Of a DNA stretch of 64,000 nt, positions 55,396 through 64,000 are shown piece by piece (within the stretch, counting starts at the first letter, position 1; each line of letters starts with the position of its first letter). Source of the DNA: Flammeovirga yaeyamensis (GTDB lineage Bacteria > Bacteroidota > Bacteroidia > Cytophagales > Flammeovirgaceae); the NCBI RefSeq assembly GCF_018736045.1, contig NZ_CP076132.1, positions 4,015,501 to 4,079,500 of the forward strand. The letters run 5' to 3'. A model generated the notes under the pieces. That model had not been told where the DNA came from and did no database searches. It was given only the letters and a program-made list of their open reading frames with translations. Both the position numbers and the translations under genes were made by a program.

Positions 55396-56475
55396 ATGAA
55401 AATGAGATTAATTTCTACTCTTTTTGTATTAGCAGCTATTACGTTTAGCTGTTCTTCAGGTGGCGGTTCAGAGAAATCTGATAAAAAAGAATACGCTAAA
55501 GTAACGAAAGAGGAATGGCAAATGGCCAAAAGAATGTTCGACCAACAGCCAGCTACTGCTCCGGTTAAAGACGACAATCCTTTAAATGATGCTAAGGTTA
55601 AATTAGGTCAGATGTTGTATCACGATACTCGTCTTTCTAATGATGGTAACATTAGCTGTAACTCTTGTCATAATTTAGCCACTTTCGGTGTGGATAACTT
55701 ACCAACATCGCCTGGTGATACTCAAGTAAAGGGAGAAAGAAACTCTCCAACAGTATACAATGCAGCATTTGATTTCGTACAATTTTGGGACGGTCGTGCA
55801 GCAGATGTAGAAGAGCAAGCTTTAGGCCCCATCTTAAACCCTGTAGAACATGCAATGAAAGACGAGAAACAAGTAGTTTCTAGACTTTCTGAAGTAGCTG
55901 AATACGTAAAGCTTTTCAAAGAAGCATTCCCTAACGAGAAGAAACCTCTTACTTTTAATAATGTAGGTAAAGCTATTGGTGCATTCGAAAGAACACTAGT
56001 ATTCCCTTCACGTTTTGACCGCTTTATGGAGAAAGAAACTTCTTCTTTCCTTTTAACAGCAAAGGAAGCTCAAGGTCTTAGAGATTTCCAAGAAGCAGGA
56101 TGTACTACTTGTCATGCGGGCAACCAATTAGGTGCTCAGATGTATCAAAAATTCGGTTTGTATGGCGATTACTGGACAATGACTGGATCTAAACCATTAG
56201 CTTCAGGTCACTATGATGAAGGAAGAAAAGACGCTACAGGTAATGAATCTGATAAGTATTTCTTCAAAGTGCCTAGTTTAAGAAACATCACTAAAACAGC
56301 ACCTTATTTCCACGATGGATCGGTAGCTAAATTAGAAGATGCTATTAAGATTATGGGTAAGCTTCAATCGAATAAAGATCTTAATGAGGAGCAAGTGAGC
56401 AACATTGCTGCTTTCTTGAAATCGTTAGAATCTAAGATTCCTGAAGATATTACAAAAGCTCCAGTTTTACCGTAA
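55396..56475 (+). CDS. Di-haem cytochrome c peroxidase (lipoprotein)
   Basis: About 359 residues from ATG 55396 (or 55402). The open frame begins with a TTG at 55321, but only the Met start gives the lipoprotein signal MRLISTLFVLAAITFSC (Cys19). Two c-type haem sites are present: CNSCH at about residues 88-92 and CTTCH at about 236-240. The surrounding sequence (KVKLGQMLYHDTRLS, FWDGRA, VPSLRNITKTAPYFHDGS) is the bacterial CCP/MauG signature. It reduces hydrogen peroxide in the periplasm using cytochrome electrons. Its terminator lies inside the end of the convergent PPTase gene. Confidence 0.95.
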   Translation: MKMRLISTLFVLAAITFSCSSGGGSEKSDKKEYAKVTKEEWQMAKRMFDQQPATAPVKDDNPLNDAKVKLGQMLYHDTRLSNDGNISCNSCHNLATFGVDNLPTSPGDTQVKGERNSPTVYNAAFDFVQFWDGRAADVEEQALGPILNPVEHAMKDEKQVVSRLSEVAEYVKLFKEAFPNEKKPLTFNNVGKAIGAFERTLVFPSRFDRFMEKETSSFLLTAKEAQGLRDFQEAGCTTCHAGNQLGAQMYQKFGLYGDYWTMTGSKPLASGHYDEGRKDATGNESDKYFFKVPSLRNITKTAPYFHDGSVAKLEDAIKIMGKLQSNKDLNEEQVSNIAAFLKSLESKIPEDITKAPVLP

Positions 56476-56484
56476 CTGGATTAA

Positions 56485-57201
56485 TTATTTTAGAATAGCA
56501 TCATGGAGACATGGTGCTATTTTTTTGTCTAATGACAATTGAATAGGATAGCAAACACTCAAACATTCACCTTCTATAATACATTGAGATACTTTATATT
56601 GTGGAAAGTTTTTAAAAGTAATTTCAATTTGATTCTCCATTTCTACTATTGAATCGATCTCAAGAATAGTAAATGGTATCGTCAGACCAGTTTTTAAGCA
56701 TTTCGATAATGCTTCTTTTGCAGACCAAAGTTTTATTTCAACATCAATGACTCCTTGTGCTAAGCAAAGCATTTTTTCCTGATAAGTAATCTGCCCCTTA
56801 GTTTTAGCAGACATTTCCTCTTGATTCGATTCCACATCAATCCCAATAATTAAATCACTCGGAAAAAGAATTGAAGCAATATGACTTTGAGAATGAGCTA
56901 TTGAGCATTCCCATCCTTGAAAAGATGGATGCTTTATAAATGGTTGTTCAAAAATCCCTTTCCCAATTTCAATTTGATGTGCTTTGATCGGAACAATACT
57001 AATTAAAAGCTGTTTTAAGACCTTTCTACCTGATAAAAACGTCTGTTTCCTTCTTTCTAAAAGAGTATTAAAAAAAGATACTTCCTTTGGATGTAACCAA
57101 CGATTAGCTTCTTCTTTATCTATATCAAATAGTTTGTGAAAAGTAAATGGACAACAAAAAGTATCCGAATTGGTTGAGTTCGTAAAAGTTAAGTTTATCA
57201 T
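56485..57201 (-). CDS. 4'-phosphopantetheinyl transferase (Sfp type)
   Basis: A 238-residue pseudo-dimeric PPTase that loads the CoA-derived phosphopantetheine arm on carrier proteins. The Mg and CoA signature appears as IIGIDVES (about 115-122, the usual GxDxE) and LWSAKEALSK (about 157-166), with the basic CSIAHSQSH block before. It starts 43 bases after the stop of the large PKS gene, so its natural target is likely the ACP of that protein. A terminator hairpin separates the two, so expression may rely on readthrough or a separate promoter. Confidence 0.93.
   Translation of the reverse strand: MINLTFTNSTNSDTFCCPFTFHKLFDIDKEEANRWLHPKEVSFFNTLLERRKQTFLSGRKVLKQLLISIVPIKAHQIEIGKGIFEQPFIKHPSFQGWECSIAHSQSHIASILFPSDLIIGIDVESNQEEMSAKTKGQITYQEKMLCLAQGVIDVEIKLWSAKEALSKCLKTGLTIPFTILEIDSIVEMENQIEITFKNFPQYKVSQCIIEGECLSVCYPIQLSLDKKIAPCLHDAILK
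56494..56526 (+). terminator. Terminator of the cytochrome c peroxidase gene, inside the PPTase coding end
   Basis: AATAGCATCATG pairs with CATGGTGCTATT (12 bp, one wobble, GAGA loop) and runs into TTTTTTT on the plus strand. It encodes the last residues of the PPTase on the opposite strand (stop at 56485). The minus strand has only a weak T-run. Confidence 0.85.
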
Positions 57202-57204
57202 ATT

Positions 57205-57233
57205 AAAAAAGGGGACTGAAAGATCAGCCCCCT
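57205..57233 (-). terminator. Terminator or attenuator between the PKS and PPTase genes
   Basis: On the minus strand AGGGGGCTG and CAGTCCCCT form a 9-bp stem with one mismatch and a 6-base loop, followed by six T residues. It lies 11 bases after the PKS stop and just before the PPTase ATG at 57201, so it may lower PPTase expression relative to the PKS. Confidence 0.75.
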
Positions 57234-57243
57234 CTCACTCAAA

Positions 57244-60200
57244 TTAATCTATCAATTCTTTTGATAATAAATTTTCTGCTACCTTATTCAAGATAAATTC
57301 CTTATTTCTTGATAAGAACCAGTGGTCTCCATGCAATACATGAAGCTCAAAAGCACTGTTTGTATGTTGTTCCCATGGTTTCATCTCCTCAGGCAACACA
57401 ACTTCATCCTCTTCTGCTGCAAAAGCAGTAATTGGCCAAGTAAAGTTGTCTTTATCCTGATAGTCGTATCCCATGATTAACTCCATATCTTTTCTCATAA
57501 CAGGAAGAATCTGACGAACGAATGCTTCGTCGTCGATGTATGACATTAATCCCATTAATTTGGTTTCTGAATTTGTTTCATCGGCAGTCTTATGAATGGT
57601 ATCTCTTTCATTTCTCCAAGTCGGAGTAAGATGAGCTGAGATTGTTCCAGATACAAATGAGTGTTCTGGACAAAGCTGATGTTTTTCTCTCAATCTATGT
57701 TGTAATTCATAAGCTAGGATACCTCCAAAACTATGACCATAGAAAGCAAAAGGTTTATCTAGTAGAGGTAGAATTTGTTTTTCTAACTCATCAATAACAT
57801 CAAAGAATTCAGTGAAGTAAGTTTCATCTTTTCTATTTTCTCTACCCGGCAATTGAACTGCATAAACATCAATATCATTATGTGCCTCATAAAGGAAATG
57901 ATTAAACATTGATGCACCAGCTCCCACCGGATGGAAACAAAATAAACGAACACGAGCATCATCTTCTCTCTTACGGTGAACAAACCACTTATCACCAAGA
58001 GTTTCCAAATCTTCTGCGTCTTCAATACCAGAAATATCTGTTGTAATTTCAGGTACTTTTTCTTCTGTCGTTTCAGTTTCAAATCCTTTGATAAGATCTT
58101 CTGCTAATTCAACTAAAGAAGGTCCTTTTGCGATTTTCATCAATGGATAGTTCACTTCCAATTTCTGAGAGATCCAGTTTCTAATTTGGTTCTGCATTAA
58201 TGAGTCAAGACCCATTTTTGAAATTGGTGTTGGAATATCCACTTTTTCAGGTGATGTACCTAGAATCTTAGCCAATGCATGTTGCAATTGCTCTTGTAAG
58301 AAAGTATGTTTTTCTTCACCATCTTTAGCAATTACCTGATCTTTTAAAGAACCTCCTGCTCCAGAACCATCTGCACTATCAGAATTCATTAATTCTGCAA
58401 AACGCATATCTGTAGCTAATTGAGGGAAGAAATCCTTGAAACGTTTAAAGTCCAAGTTGGCGACCATTCTTTGTGTACTTCTCTGCAAGATAATTTTTGA
58501 GAATGTCTCTCTAATCTGTTTCAGAGTTAACATAGTCCAACCTTGGGCTTCTAAGACATCAATAACTTGACCTCCGTCTTTTGACATACCCGCATAATCT
58601 CCCAATACACCTAGATTAACAGAGTTACCTGCCAAGCCTAATGTCTGACGATAAGTTGCTAATCTATCCAAGAAGTTATTTGCTGATGAATAGTTTGCCT
58701 GACCAGGAAGACCAAATACAGCAGAAATTGAAGAGAACGACAAGAAGAAATCTAAGTCGTGGCCCAATGACGCTTTATGTAAAGCCCATCCACCCATCGC
58801 TTTTGGAGAGTAAACTCTCATGAAACGATCTGAATCAAGATTCGGCATAGTACAATCATCTAATACTGCTGCTGAATGCACGATACCTTTAATTGGTAAG
58901 GCTACTTCTTCAAAAATTGTCTTGAGCGTTTCCTCGTTGGTGATATCCACTTTAGGTAATTGAATTTTCACACCCAATGACTCCATGTAAGCAATCACTT
59001 CTTTATCATAATCAGATTTAGCACCTGATCTAGATAATAGAATCAATTCACCTGCTCCATTTTCAGCAATCCATTTTGCTACCTCTAGACCGAATCCTGA
59101 AGCACCACCTGAAACAACGTAGGCCGCATTTTTATCAAATTTCAGATCATTTGCAGGTAAAACATCTACCGCTTCATCCGGCATAGAAACAATCACTTTA
59201 CCGATATGTCCTACTTGAGATAAATATTTTAAAGCATCGCCAGCTTCAGAAACTGGGAATACCTTTAATGGATGACCTTCAACCTTTTCTTCTTTGAATA
59301 GATCTGTAACTTCTTGATATAATTTGGCTGCTAATTTTGGTTTTTGAGCCATCAAACGGTCTAAATCAACCACGTGGAAAGAGATATTTTCTCCGAAACG
59401 TTTTAATGGAAGTTTAGAATTATTGTAAATATCTGCTTTACCTACTTCAACGAAAGTACCAAACGGTGCCAAACACTTAAACGATTGCGTAATTGCTTTA
59501 CCAGTTAAACTGTTTAAAACAACATCAACACCATAACCATTCGTGTCTGCCTTAATTTGATCTGCAAAATCTAATGATCTTGAGTTATAAATATTTTTGA
59601 TTCCAATTGAACGTAGATATTCACGTTTTTCTTCAGAACCTGCAGTTGCATAAATCTCTGCTCCTACATGTTGTGCCAATTGAATGGCTGCTAAACCTAA
59701 ACCACCTGTTGCTGCATGGATTAAGACTTTATCGCCTTCCTCTATATGAGCCAAATGGTTTAACCCATAATGAGCAGTTAAATAAACAACAGATAATGAA
59801 GCCGCTTTTTCCCAATCTAAATTCGACGGTTTTGCGACAACACAATGCGATGGAGCAGTTGTAACACCTGCTAAACTATAAGCTGCCCAAGCGATTACTT
59901 CGTCCCCAACTTTTACATGAGAAACTCCTTCTCCAACTTCTGTAACAATACCAGAACATTCTAAACCAAGAGTATCTTCTGCAACACCACCTGCAACAGC
60001 TTCTTGAGAAAGAATTCCCATGCCATTTACAACATCCTTAAAGTTTAGACCCGTTGCTTTTACAGCAATGCGAACCTCTTCTTTTTGGATTGTTTCAGGA
60101 TAGAATTCTCTTAAAGCTAAACTGTTTAAAATACCATTTTCTCTTACTTCCGCACGGTAAGCAGAACCAAAAGCATTCATTTGTTTTGGTGCTCTTTCAT

Positions 60201-63200
60201 CCGCTATATCACCATCAACAGCTACTAATCTTCTGGTATATACTTCGTTATTTCTAACTGCAAATTCTGATTCCTCTTCTTTTCCTTCTTGTTTGGTAGA
60301 AATGATATTTACCAACTTATCGAAATCCTCATCAGTAGTATCTTGACTAAGATCTATAATTCTTACAGGTAATAATGGGAATTCATTTTTAGCAACACGA
60401 CCAATGCCATAAATAGGAGATTGAGCCAATTGAATTGCGTTCTCTTCTTGAAGTACTTTTTCAGAACCTGAAGTGATTAACCAAGTAGGTACTGTTAGAT
60501 CTTTCCCTCCTATAGTTCTCACCAAGTTTAGAGTAGACATACTAAAGTCCTCTTGCAATTGAGTAAAGATCTCCAACGTATCCTTCTCTGAAGTCTGAAC
60601 ATCAAATGGCCATAAGTAGACTATATGCTGAAGATTTTGACCAACAGCATCAATCATATCTTCATAATGTGCCAATTCTCTAGGGTTGATAGTGAACTTC
60701 GTATTATTAGCATTAGAATAATTCAACCCTCTTGTTACCGTAATAACTTCACCACCATTATCTTCTAACTTTTTAGAGATCGATTGATGAATACCCTTAT
60801 TATCGGCAAATACTAAATATTTACCTTTAGCGTTTTCATCATTCAGAATTTCCTCTTCAGGAAGTACCCACTGATATTCATAACAAGGTTTATAGATTTC
60901 ATTCTTGCTTTCCCCTCTTGAACCTTCAATATACTTTCCTTTAAAACCTTGAATTTCTGCTACTAACGTACCATCCTCATTATATACTTGGAAGTCACCA
61001 TTCAAGTAAGCATCAGTACATTCAGTTACCGTAACATGAGTATATACTTTCTTATTTGGTTGAGCAAAAACTTTAAAACGATCAATCCCTACAGGAAGGT
61101 AAATTCCTCTTTTTGCTTCTGCTTCATTTTTCTTAGCTGCAAAAATGGTATGCAAGCAAGCGTCCAATACAGCAGGATGTACATTATATCTTTCAACACC
61201 GTATTCTATAGAATCATGAAGTGTAACTTCTGATAAAACTTCATCTTTGGCAGTCCATAATCCAGTAATTGCTCTGAAAGTATCACCATAAAGAAGACCT
61301 GCACTTTTTAACTCGTTGTACATTGGTACAATCGGCATTCTTCTATTGATTCTTTCTTTAATTTGGTTGATATCAGAAGGAGAAGAGATAAATTGATCTC
61401 CTAAAGCATTGATCTTACCAAAAGAGTGTTTTGTCCATTCAGCATCTTCTTGATTTCTAGGTTTAGTAGAAATAGTATAATCGCCTTCAGTTGAACTAAT
61501 TTCTAATCTTACATGTGGCATTTCACCATCATCAGGTAAGAATAAGGCGTTCTCGAACGTTACATTTTCTAGGAAACCAAATTTTTCACCAAAAGAGGCC
61601 TGACCAACAGCTGTCGCAATTTCTAAGTGTCCTGTACCAGGGAAAATAATTACATCATCCACTTGGTGATCAAGAATATATGGCTCTTCATTTTTATCCA
61701 ATTGGATATCCCAAATAAAGTTTCCTTTATTTACATTAGAAGCAACATTACTATTCAACATTGGGTGTACTTTCGTACCTGTTCTTTTCGCTTTATGCTC
61801 TTCAGTTTCAAACCAGAAAGATTCCTTTTGCCATTGATATTTTGGTACAGCTACTTTCTTTGTTGCTCCAGAACATACTTTCTCCCAAGGTAAAGCATAA
61901 TTCAATGAATACACTAACCCTAAGTTTTGCATAAAGATTTGCTTTTCAGCTTCTTTACGTCGAATTGATGTAATTAGATGACCTTCTACCCCAGCTTCTT
62001 TTAAAAGATCTACAGCTCCAGTAGCCAATACCGGGTGAGGAGCGATTTCAACAAAAGTATTGAAACCATCTTTGATCATTTCTCTAACGGCATCTGTAAA
62101 GTAAACTGATTCTCTTACATTTGAATACCAATATTCTGATACAAGGTGTGCACCCGATTCTTGTTTTCCTGAAACTGTAGAATAAAGAGCAATAGTTGCT
62201 TCTTGTGGTTGGATGTGTCTTAAATCCGAAATCAATTCATCTTTAAGAGGTTCCATATGATGTGAATGGAATGGAACATTTACTCTTAAGAATCGATGGA
62301 ATATATCTCTTTTATCTAATCGCTCAGCAATTTTTTCTAGAGGAGCTTCATCACCAGAGAAAGTAAGCATTTTAGGACCATTGATAGCTGCAATAGAAAC
62401 TACATCTTCCACACCAACAATCTCTTTTTGTGCTTCTTCAACAGTTAAAGCTGCTGCCAGCATTTTTCCTTTACCTGTTGCTTTATCCTGACCTCTCGAA
62501 CGATTATAAATAACATCTACAGCTTGTTCTAAGGTTAATGCTCCAGAAGTATATGCAGCGGCTACCTCACCGATAGAGTGACCAACAACACCTTCAGGTT
62601 GCACACCTGCTGCTTTCCACATTTCCATTAGACCAATTTGAACAGCCATAATTGCTGGCTGAGCAATTCTTGTCTCAGAAATACGTGAATCTTCCTCAGA
62701 TTTAACTAGTTCCTCTAATAAAGACCAACCTGCAATTTTCTGAAGAATGGTATCGATTTTTTCGATTACAGATTTAAATACAGGTTCTGTGGCTAATAAT
62801 TGTCTACCCATTCCAAACCATTGAGGTCCTTGTCCTGAGAAGATAAAACCAACTTTAGGGTTGAAACCTGTATCTTCTGTAGAAACCATACCTACTCTGT
62901 TTTCATCATTTAGGTATGCTTCTAAAGCATCTAGTAATTCTTCTTTACTTGCTACTGCAATCGTTAAACGATATTTTAAATTTGATCTATATTGACCTAA
63001 ATTATAGCATATATCTTGTAAACTTTCAGAAGATTCATTCAAGAAAGTGATATGGTTTTCTACCATTTTTTTCAATGCATTTTCTGATTGAGCAGAAATA
63101 CAATACAATGAAATATCATCTTCCAATAAAGTCTCTTCTTTATTTTCTATTTGATTTTTTTCCTCATCATATCCTTCCAATACTGCGTGAGCGTTCGTAC

Positions 63201-64000
63201 CACCAGCACCAAAAGAGTTAATACCTCCAATAATTTGATCAGAAGGCCAGTCCATTAACTGAGTGGGTACCTTAAGTTTCCACTCATTGAATTTGATACC
63301 TGGGTTAGGCGTCTCAAAGTGAAGGTTTTGAGGAATTTGTTTATTCTTAATTGACAAGGCCAATTTGATAATACCTGCAATACCTGCTGCGGCCTCCAAG
63401 TGTCCCATATTTGATTTCACAGAACCAATCACAAGTGGCTTTTCTTGATCTCTACCTTGTGAAAATACATTTCCAAATGCACTTGTTTCGATGGGATCTC
63501 CCACTTTAGTACCTGTACCATGAGCTTCTACAAAAGCTACTTCCGAAGGTGCTACACCTGCATTCTTATATGCTTGACGTAACATATCCGTCTGAGCTGT
63601 TGGATTTGGAACTGTAAATCCATCTTCAGTATAACCATCAGAGTTTACCGCTGTTCCTTTGATCGTAGCATAGATATCATCTCCATCTTTAATTGCCTTT
63701 GATAAGGGCTTTAATAAGATAACACCAACTCCTTCACTTCTTACATAGCCATTACCTCTAGCGTCAAAAGATTTACAATATCCATCAGGACATAAGAAGT
63801 TACCTTTGGACATCATTAATGATGACTCAGGACGAATCATTAAATTTACACCGCCAGCTAAAGCAAATTCAGATTCTTCATTCCAAATTGAATTACATGC
63901 TAAGTGTACGCCTACCAAAGAAGACGAACAAGCAGTATCTAAAGTAACAGATGGTCCTTTTAAGTCATATTGCCATGATAATCTATTCGCAATTGAAGTT
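57244..64000 (-). CDS. Type I polyketide synthase KS-AT-DH-ER-KR-ACP-TE, 5' end outside the window
   Basis: 2251 residues are visible and the frame is open to the right edge. Counting from that edge: ketosynthase remainder (1-275) with Cys24 in DTACSSS, His160 in EAHGTG and His200 in NMGHLE; acyltransferase (about 383-715) with Ser475 in GHSIGE and VPFHSHHM in the specificity region; dehydratase (about 745-1027) with His778 and Asp946 in VLDACLH; a structural region; NADPH enoylreductase (about 1289-1607) with ATGGLGLAAIQ; ketoreductase (about 1625-1807) with GGASGFG, the SSISAVFG serine and NYSSANN; carrier protein with Ser1933 in GLDSL; thioesterase (about 2012-2242) with Ser2090 in GHSFGG and His2226 in GDHWFL. 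All reductive steps are present, so the product should be a saturated acyl chain. In the dehydratase motif HxxxGxxxxP the Gly is Asp (HQVDDVIIFP). The Met at 63918 (TTG) is inside the KS and is not a start. Confidence 0.95.
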   Translation of the reverse strand, partial: TSIANRLSWQYDLKGPSVTLDTACSSSLVGVHLACNSIWNEESEFALAGGVNLMIRPESSLMMSKGNFLCPDGYCKSFDARGNGYVRSEGVGVILLKPLSKAIKDGDDIYATIKGTAVNSDGYTEDGFTVPNPTAQTDMLRQAYKNAGVAPSEVAFVEAHGTGTKVGDPIETSAFGNVFSQGRDQEKPLVIGSVKSNMGHLEAAAGIAGIIKLALSIKNKQIPQNLHFETPNPGIKFNEWKLKVPTQLMDWPSDQIIGGINSFGAGGTNAHAVLEGYDEEKNQIENKEETLLEDDISLYCISAQSENALKKMVENHITFLNESSESLQDICYNLGQYRSNLKYRLTIAVASKEELLDALEAYLNDENRVGMVSTEDTGFNPKVGFIFSGQGPQWFGMGRQLLATEPVFKSVIEKIDTILQKIAGWSLLEELVKSEEDSRISETRIAQPAIMAVQIGLMEMWKAAGVQPEGVVGHSIGEVAAAYTSGALTLEQAVDVIYNRSRGQDKATGKGKMLAAALTVEEAQKEIVGVEDVVSIAAINGPKMLTFSGDEAPLEKIAERLDKRDIFHRFLRVNVPFHSHHMEPLKDELISDLRHIQPQEATIALYSTVSGKQESGAHLVSEYWYSNVRESVYFTDAVREMIKDGFNTFVEIAPHPVLATGAVDLLKEAGVEGHLITSIRRKEAEKQIFMQNLGLVYSLNYALPWEKVCSGATKKVAVPKYQWQKESFWFETEEHKAKRTGTKVHPMLNSNVASNVNKGNFIWDIQLDKNEEPYILDHQVDDVIIFPGTGHLEIATAVGQASFGEKFGFLENVTFENALFLPDDGEMPHVRLEISSTEGDYTISTKPRNQEDAEWTKHSFGKINALGDQFISSPSDINQIKERINRRMPIVPMYNELKSAGLLYGDTFRAITGLWTAKDEVLSEVTLHDSIEYGVERYNVHPAVLDACLHTIFAAKKNEAEAKRGIYLPVGIDRFKVFAQPNKKVYTHVTVTECTDAYLNGDFQVYNEDGTLVAEIQGFKGKYIEGSRGESKNEIYKPCYEYQWVLPEEEILNDENAKGKYLVFADNKGIHQSISKKLEDNGGEVITVTRGLNYSNANNTKFTINPRELAHYEDMIDAVGQNLQHIVYLWPFDVQTSEKDTLEIFTQLQEDFSMSTLNLVRTIGGKDLTVPTWLITSGSEKVLQEENAIQLAQSPIYGIGRVAKNEFPLLPVRIIDLSQDTTDEDFDKLVNIISTKQEGKEEESEFAVRNNEVYTRRLVAVDGDIADERAPKQMNAFGSAYRAEVRENGILNSLALREFYPETIQKEEVRIAVKATGLNFKDVVNGMGILSQEAVAGGVAEDTLGLECSGIVTEVGEGVSHVKVGDEVIAWAAYSLAGVTTAPSHCVVAKPSNLDWEKAASLSVVYLTAHYGLNHLAHIEEGDKVLIHAATGGLGLAAIQLAQHVGAEIYATAGSEEKREYLRSIGIKNIYNSRSLDFADQIKADTNGYGVDVVLNSLTGKAITQSFKCLAPFGTFVEVGKADIYNNSKLPLKRFGENISFHVVDLDRLMAQKPKLAAKLYQEVTDLFKEEKVEGHPLKVFPVSEAGDALKYLSQVGHIGKVIVSMPDEAVDVLPANDLKFDKNAAYVVSGGASGFGLEVAKWIAENGAGELILLSRSGAKSDYDKEVIAYMESLGVKIQLPKVDITNEETLKTIFEEVALPIKGIVHSAAVLDDCTMPNLDSDRFMRVYSPKAMGGWALHKASLGHDLDFFLSFSSISAVFGLPGQANYSSANNFLDRLATYRQTLGLAGNSVNLGVLGDYAGMSKDGGQVIDVLEAQGWTMLTLKQIRETFSKIILQRSTQRMVANLDFKRFKDFFPQLATDMRFAELMNSDSADGSGAGGSLKDQVIAKDGEEKHTFLQEQLQHALAKILGTSPEKVDIPTPISKMGLDSLMQNQIRNWISQKLEVNYPLMKIAKGPSLVELAEDLIKGFETETTEEKVPEITTDISGIEDAEDLETLGDKWFVHRKREDDARVRLFCFHPVGAGASMFNHFLYEAHNDIDVYAVQLPGRENRKDETYFTEFFDVIDELEKQILPLLDKPFAFYGHSFGGILAYELQHRLREKHQLCPEHSFVSGTISAHLTPTWRNERDTIHKTADETNSETKLMGLMSYIDDEAFVRQILPVMRKDMELIMGYDYQDKDNFTWPITAFAAEEDEVVLPEEMKPWEQHTNSAFELHVLHGDHWFLSRNKEFILNKVAENLLSKELID

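Noticed and set aside
57244-64000. PUFA synthase
   Set aside because: Only one ACP is present, and the domain order with ER before KR and a C-terminal TE differs from PfaA-D proteins.
1-64000. tRNA, rRNA, insertion sequences, prophage or plasmid functions
   Set aside because: No cloverleaf, rRNA segment, transposase, integrase or phage gene was recognised in either strand.

Overview
The window is AT-rich DNA from a member of the Bacteroidota. The evidence is two SusC/SusD outer-membrane pairs, TonB-linked receptors with N-terminal carboxypeptidase-like domains, many short SPII lipoproteins, Y_Y_Y-type membrane regulators, an AccD without zinc-ribbon cysteines, and -7 elements of the form TAnnTTTG with no clear Shine-Dalgarno sites. 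The mix of PUL genes, a sulfatase, GH3 and a large type I PKS fits a marine Cytophagales-type organism (Flammeovirga-like). The genus is inference. No tRNA, rRNA, IS element, prophage or CRISPR array was seen.

Layout. 1-3.9 kb (minus): a truncated MBL-fold protein, a lipoprotein and a DUF5686-type outer-membrane protein. 4.2-12.7 kb (plus): a tight five-gene operon of M16 metallopeptidase, SusC, SusD and two lipoproteins, ending at a bidirectional terminator; it reads as a peptide or protein uptake locus. 12.75-27.2 kb: a polysaccharide utilization locus with susC-susD-sulfatase (minus), two paralogous membrane-bound regulators convergently overlapping at their stop codons, and a GH3 glycosidase. 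27.4-33.7 kb (minus): M20 peptidase, several unrecognised lipoprotein and membrane proteins, and an AraC regulator paired with a four-helix membrane protein. 33.9-38.4 kb (minus): a TonB-dependent receptor, OmpR-type response regulator and histidine kinase in one operon.

38.6-43.3 kb (plus): a canonical promoter and a SAM-I riboswitch drive a lipoprotein gene and metK, followed by a patatin phospholipase with a barrel domain. A ~110-bp tandem repeat array fills the gap to rodA. 43.8-52.6 kb is mostly housekeeping: rodA, accD, fbaA, cytochrome b561, a glycosyltransferase, aroC, a STAS protein, purA and a small ORF. 52.7-55.1 kb (minus) is a translationally coupled sugar nucleotidyltransferase, methyltransferase and SDR operon. 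55.4-56.5 kb holds a di-haem cytochrome c peroxidase lipoprotein.

56.5-64 kb (minus): a Sfp-type phosphopantetheinyl transferase lies directly downstream of a giant type I PKS cut by the right edge. Its visible order is KS-AT-DH-(structural region)-ER-KR-ACP-TE, the same order as animal fatty acid synthase. It is a self-contained, fully reducing, probably iterative synthase with its own release domain and, next to it, a candidate activating enzyme. This is the most striking system in the window.
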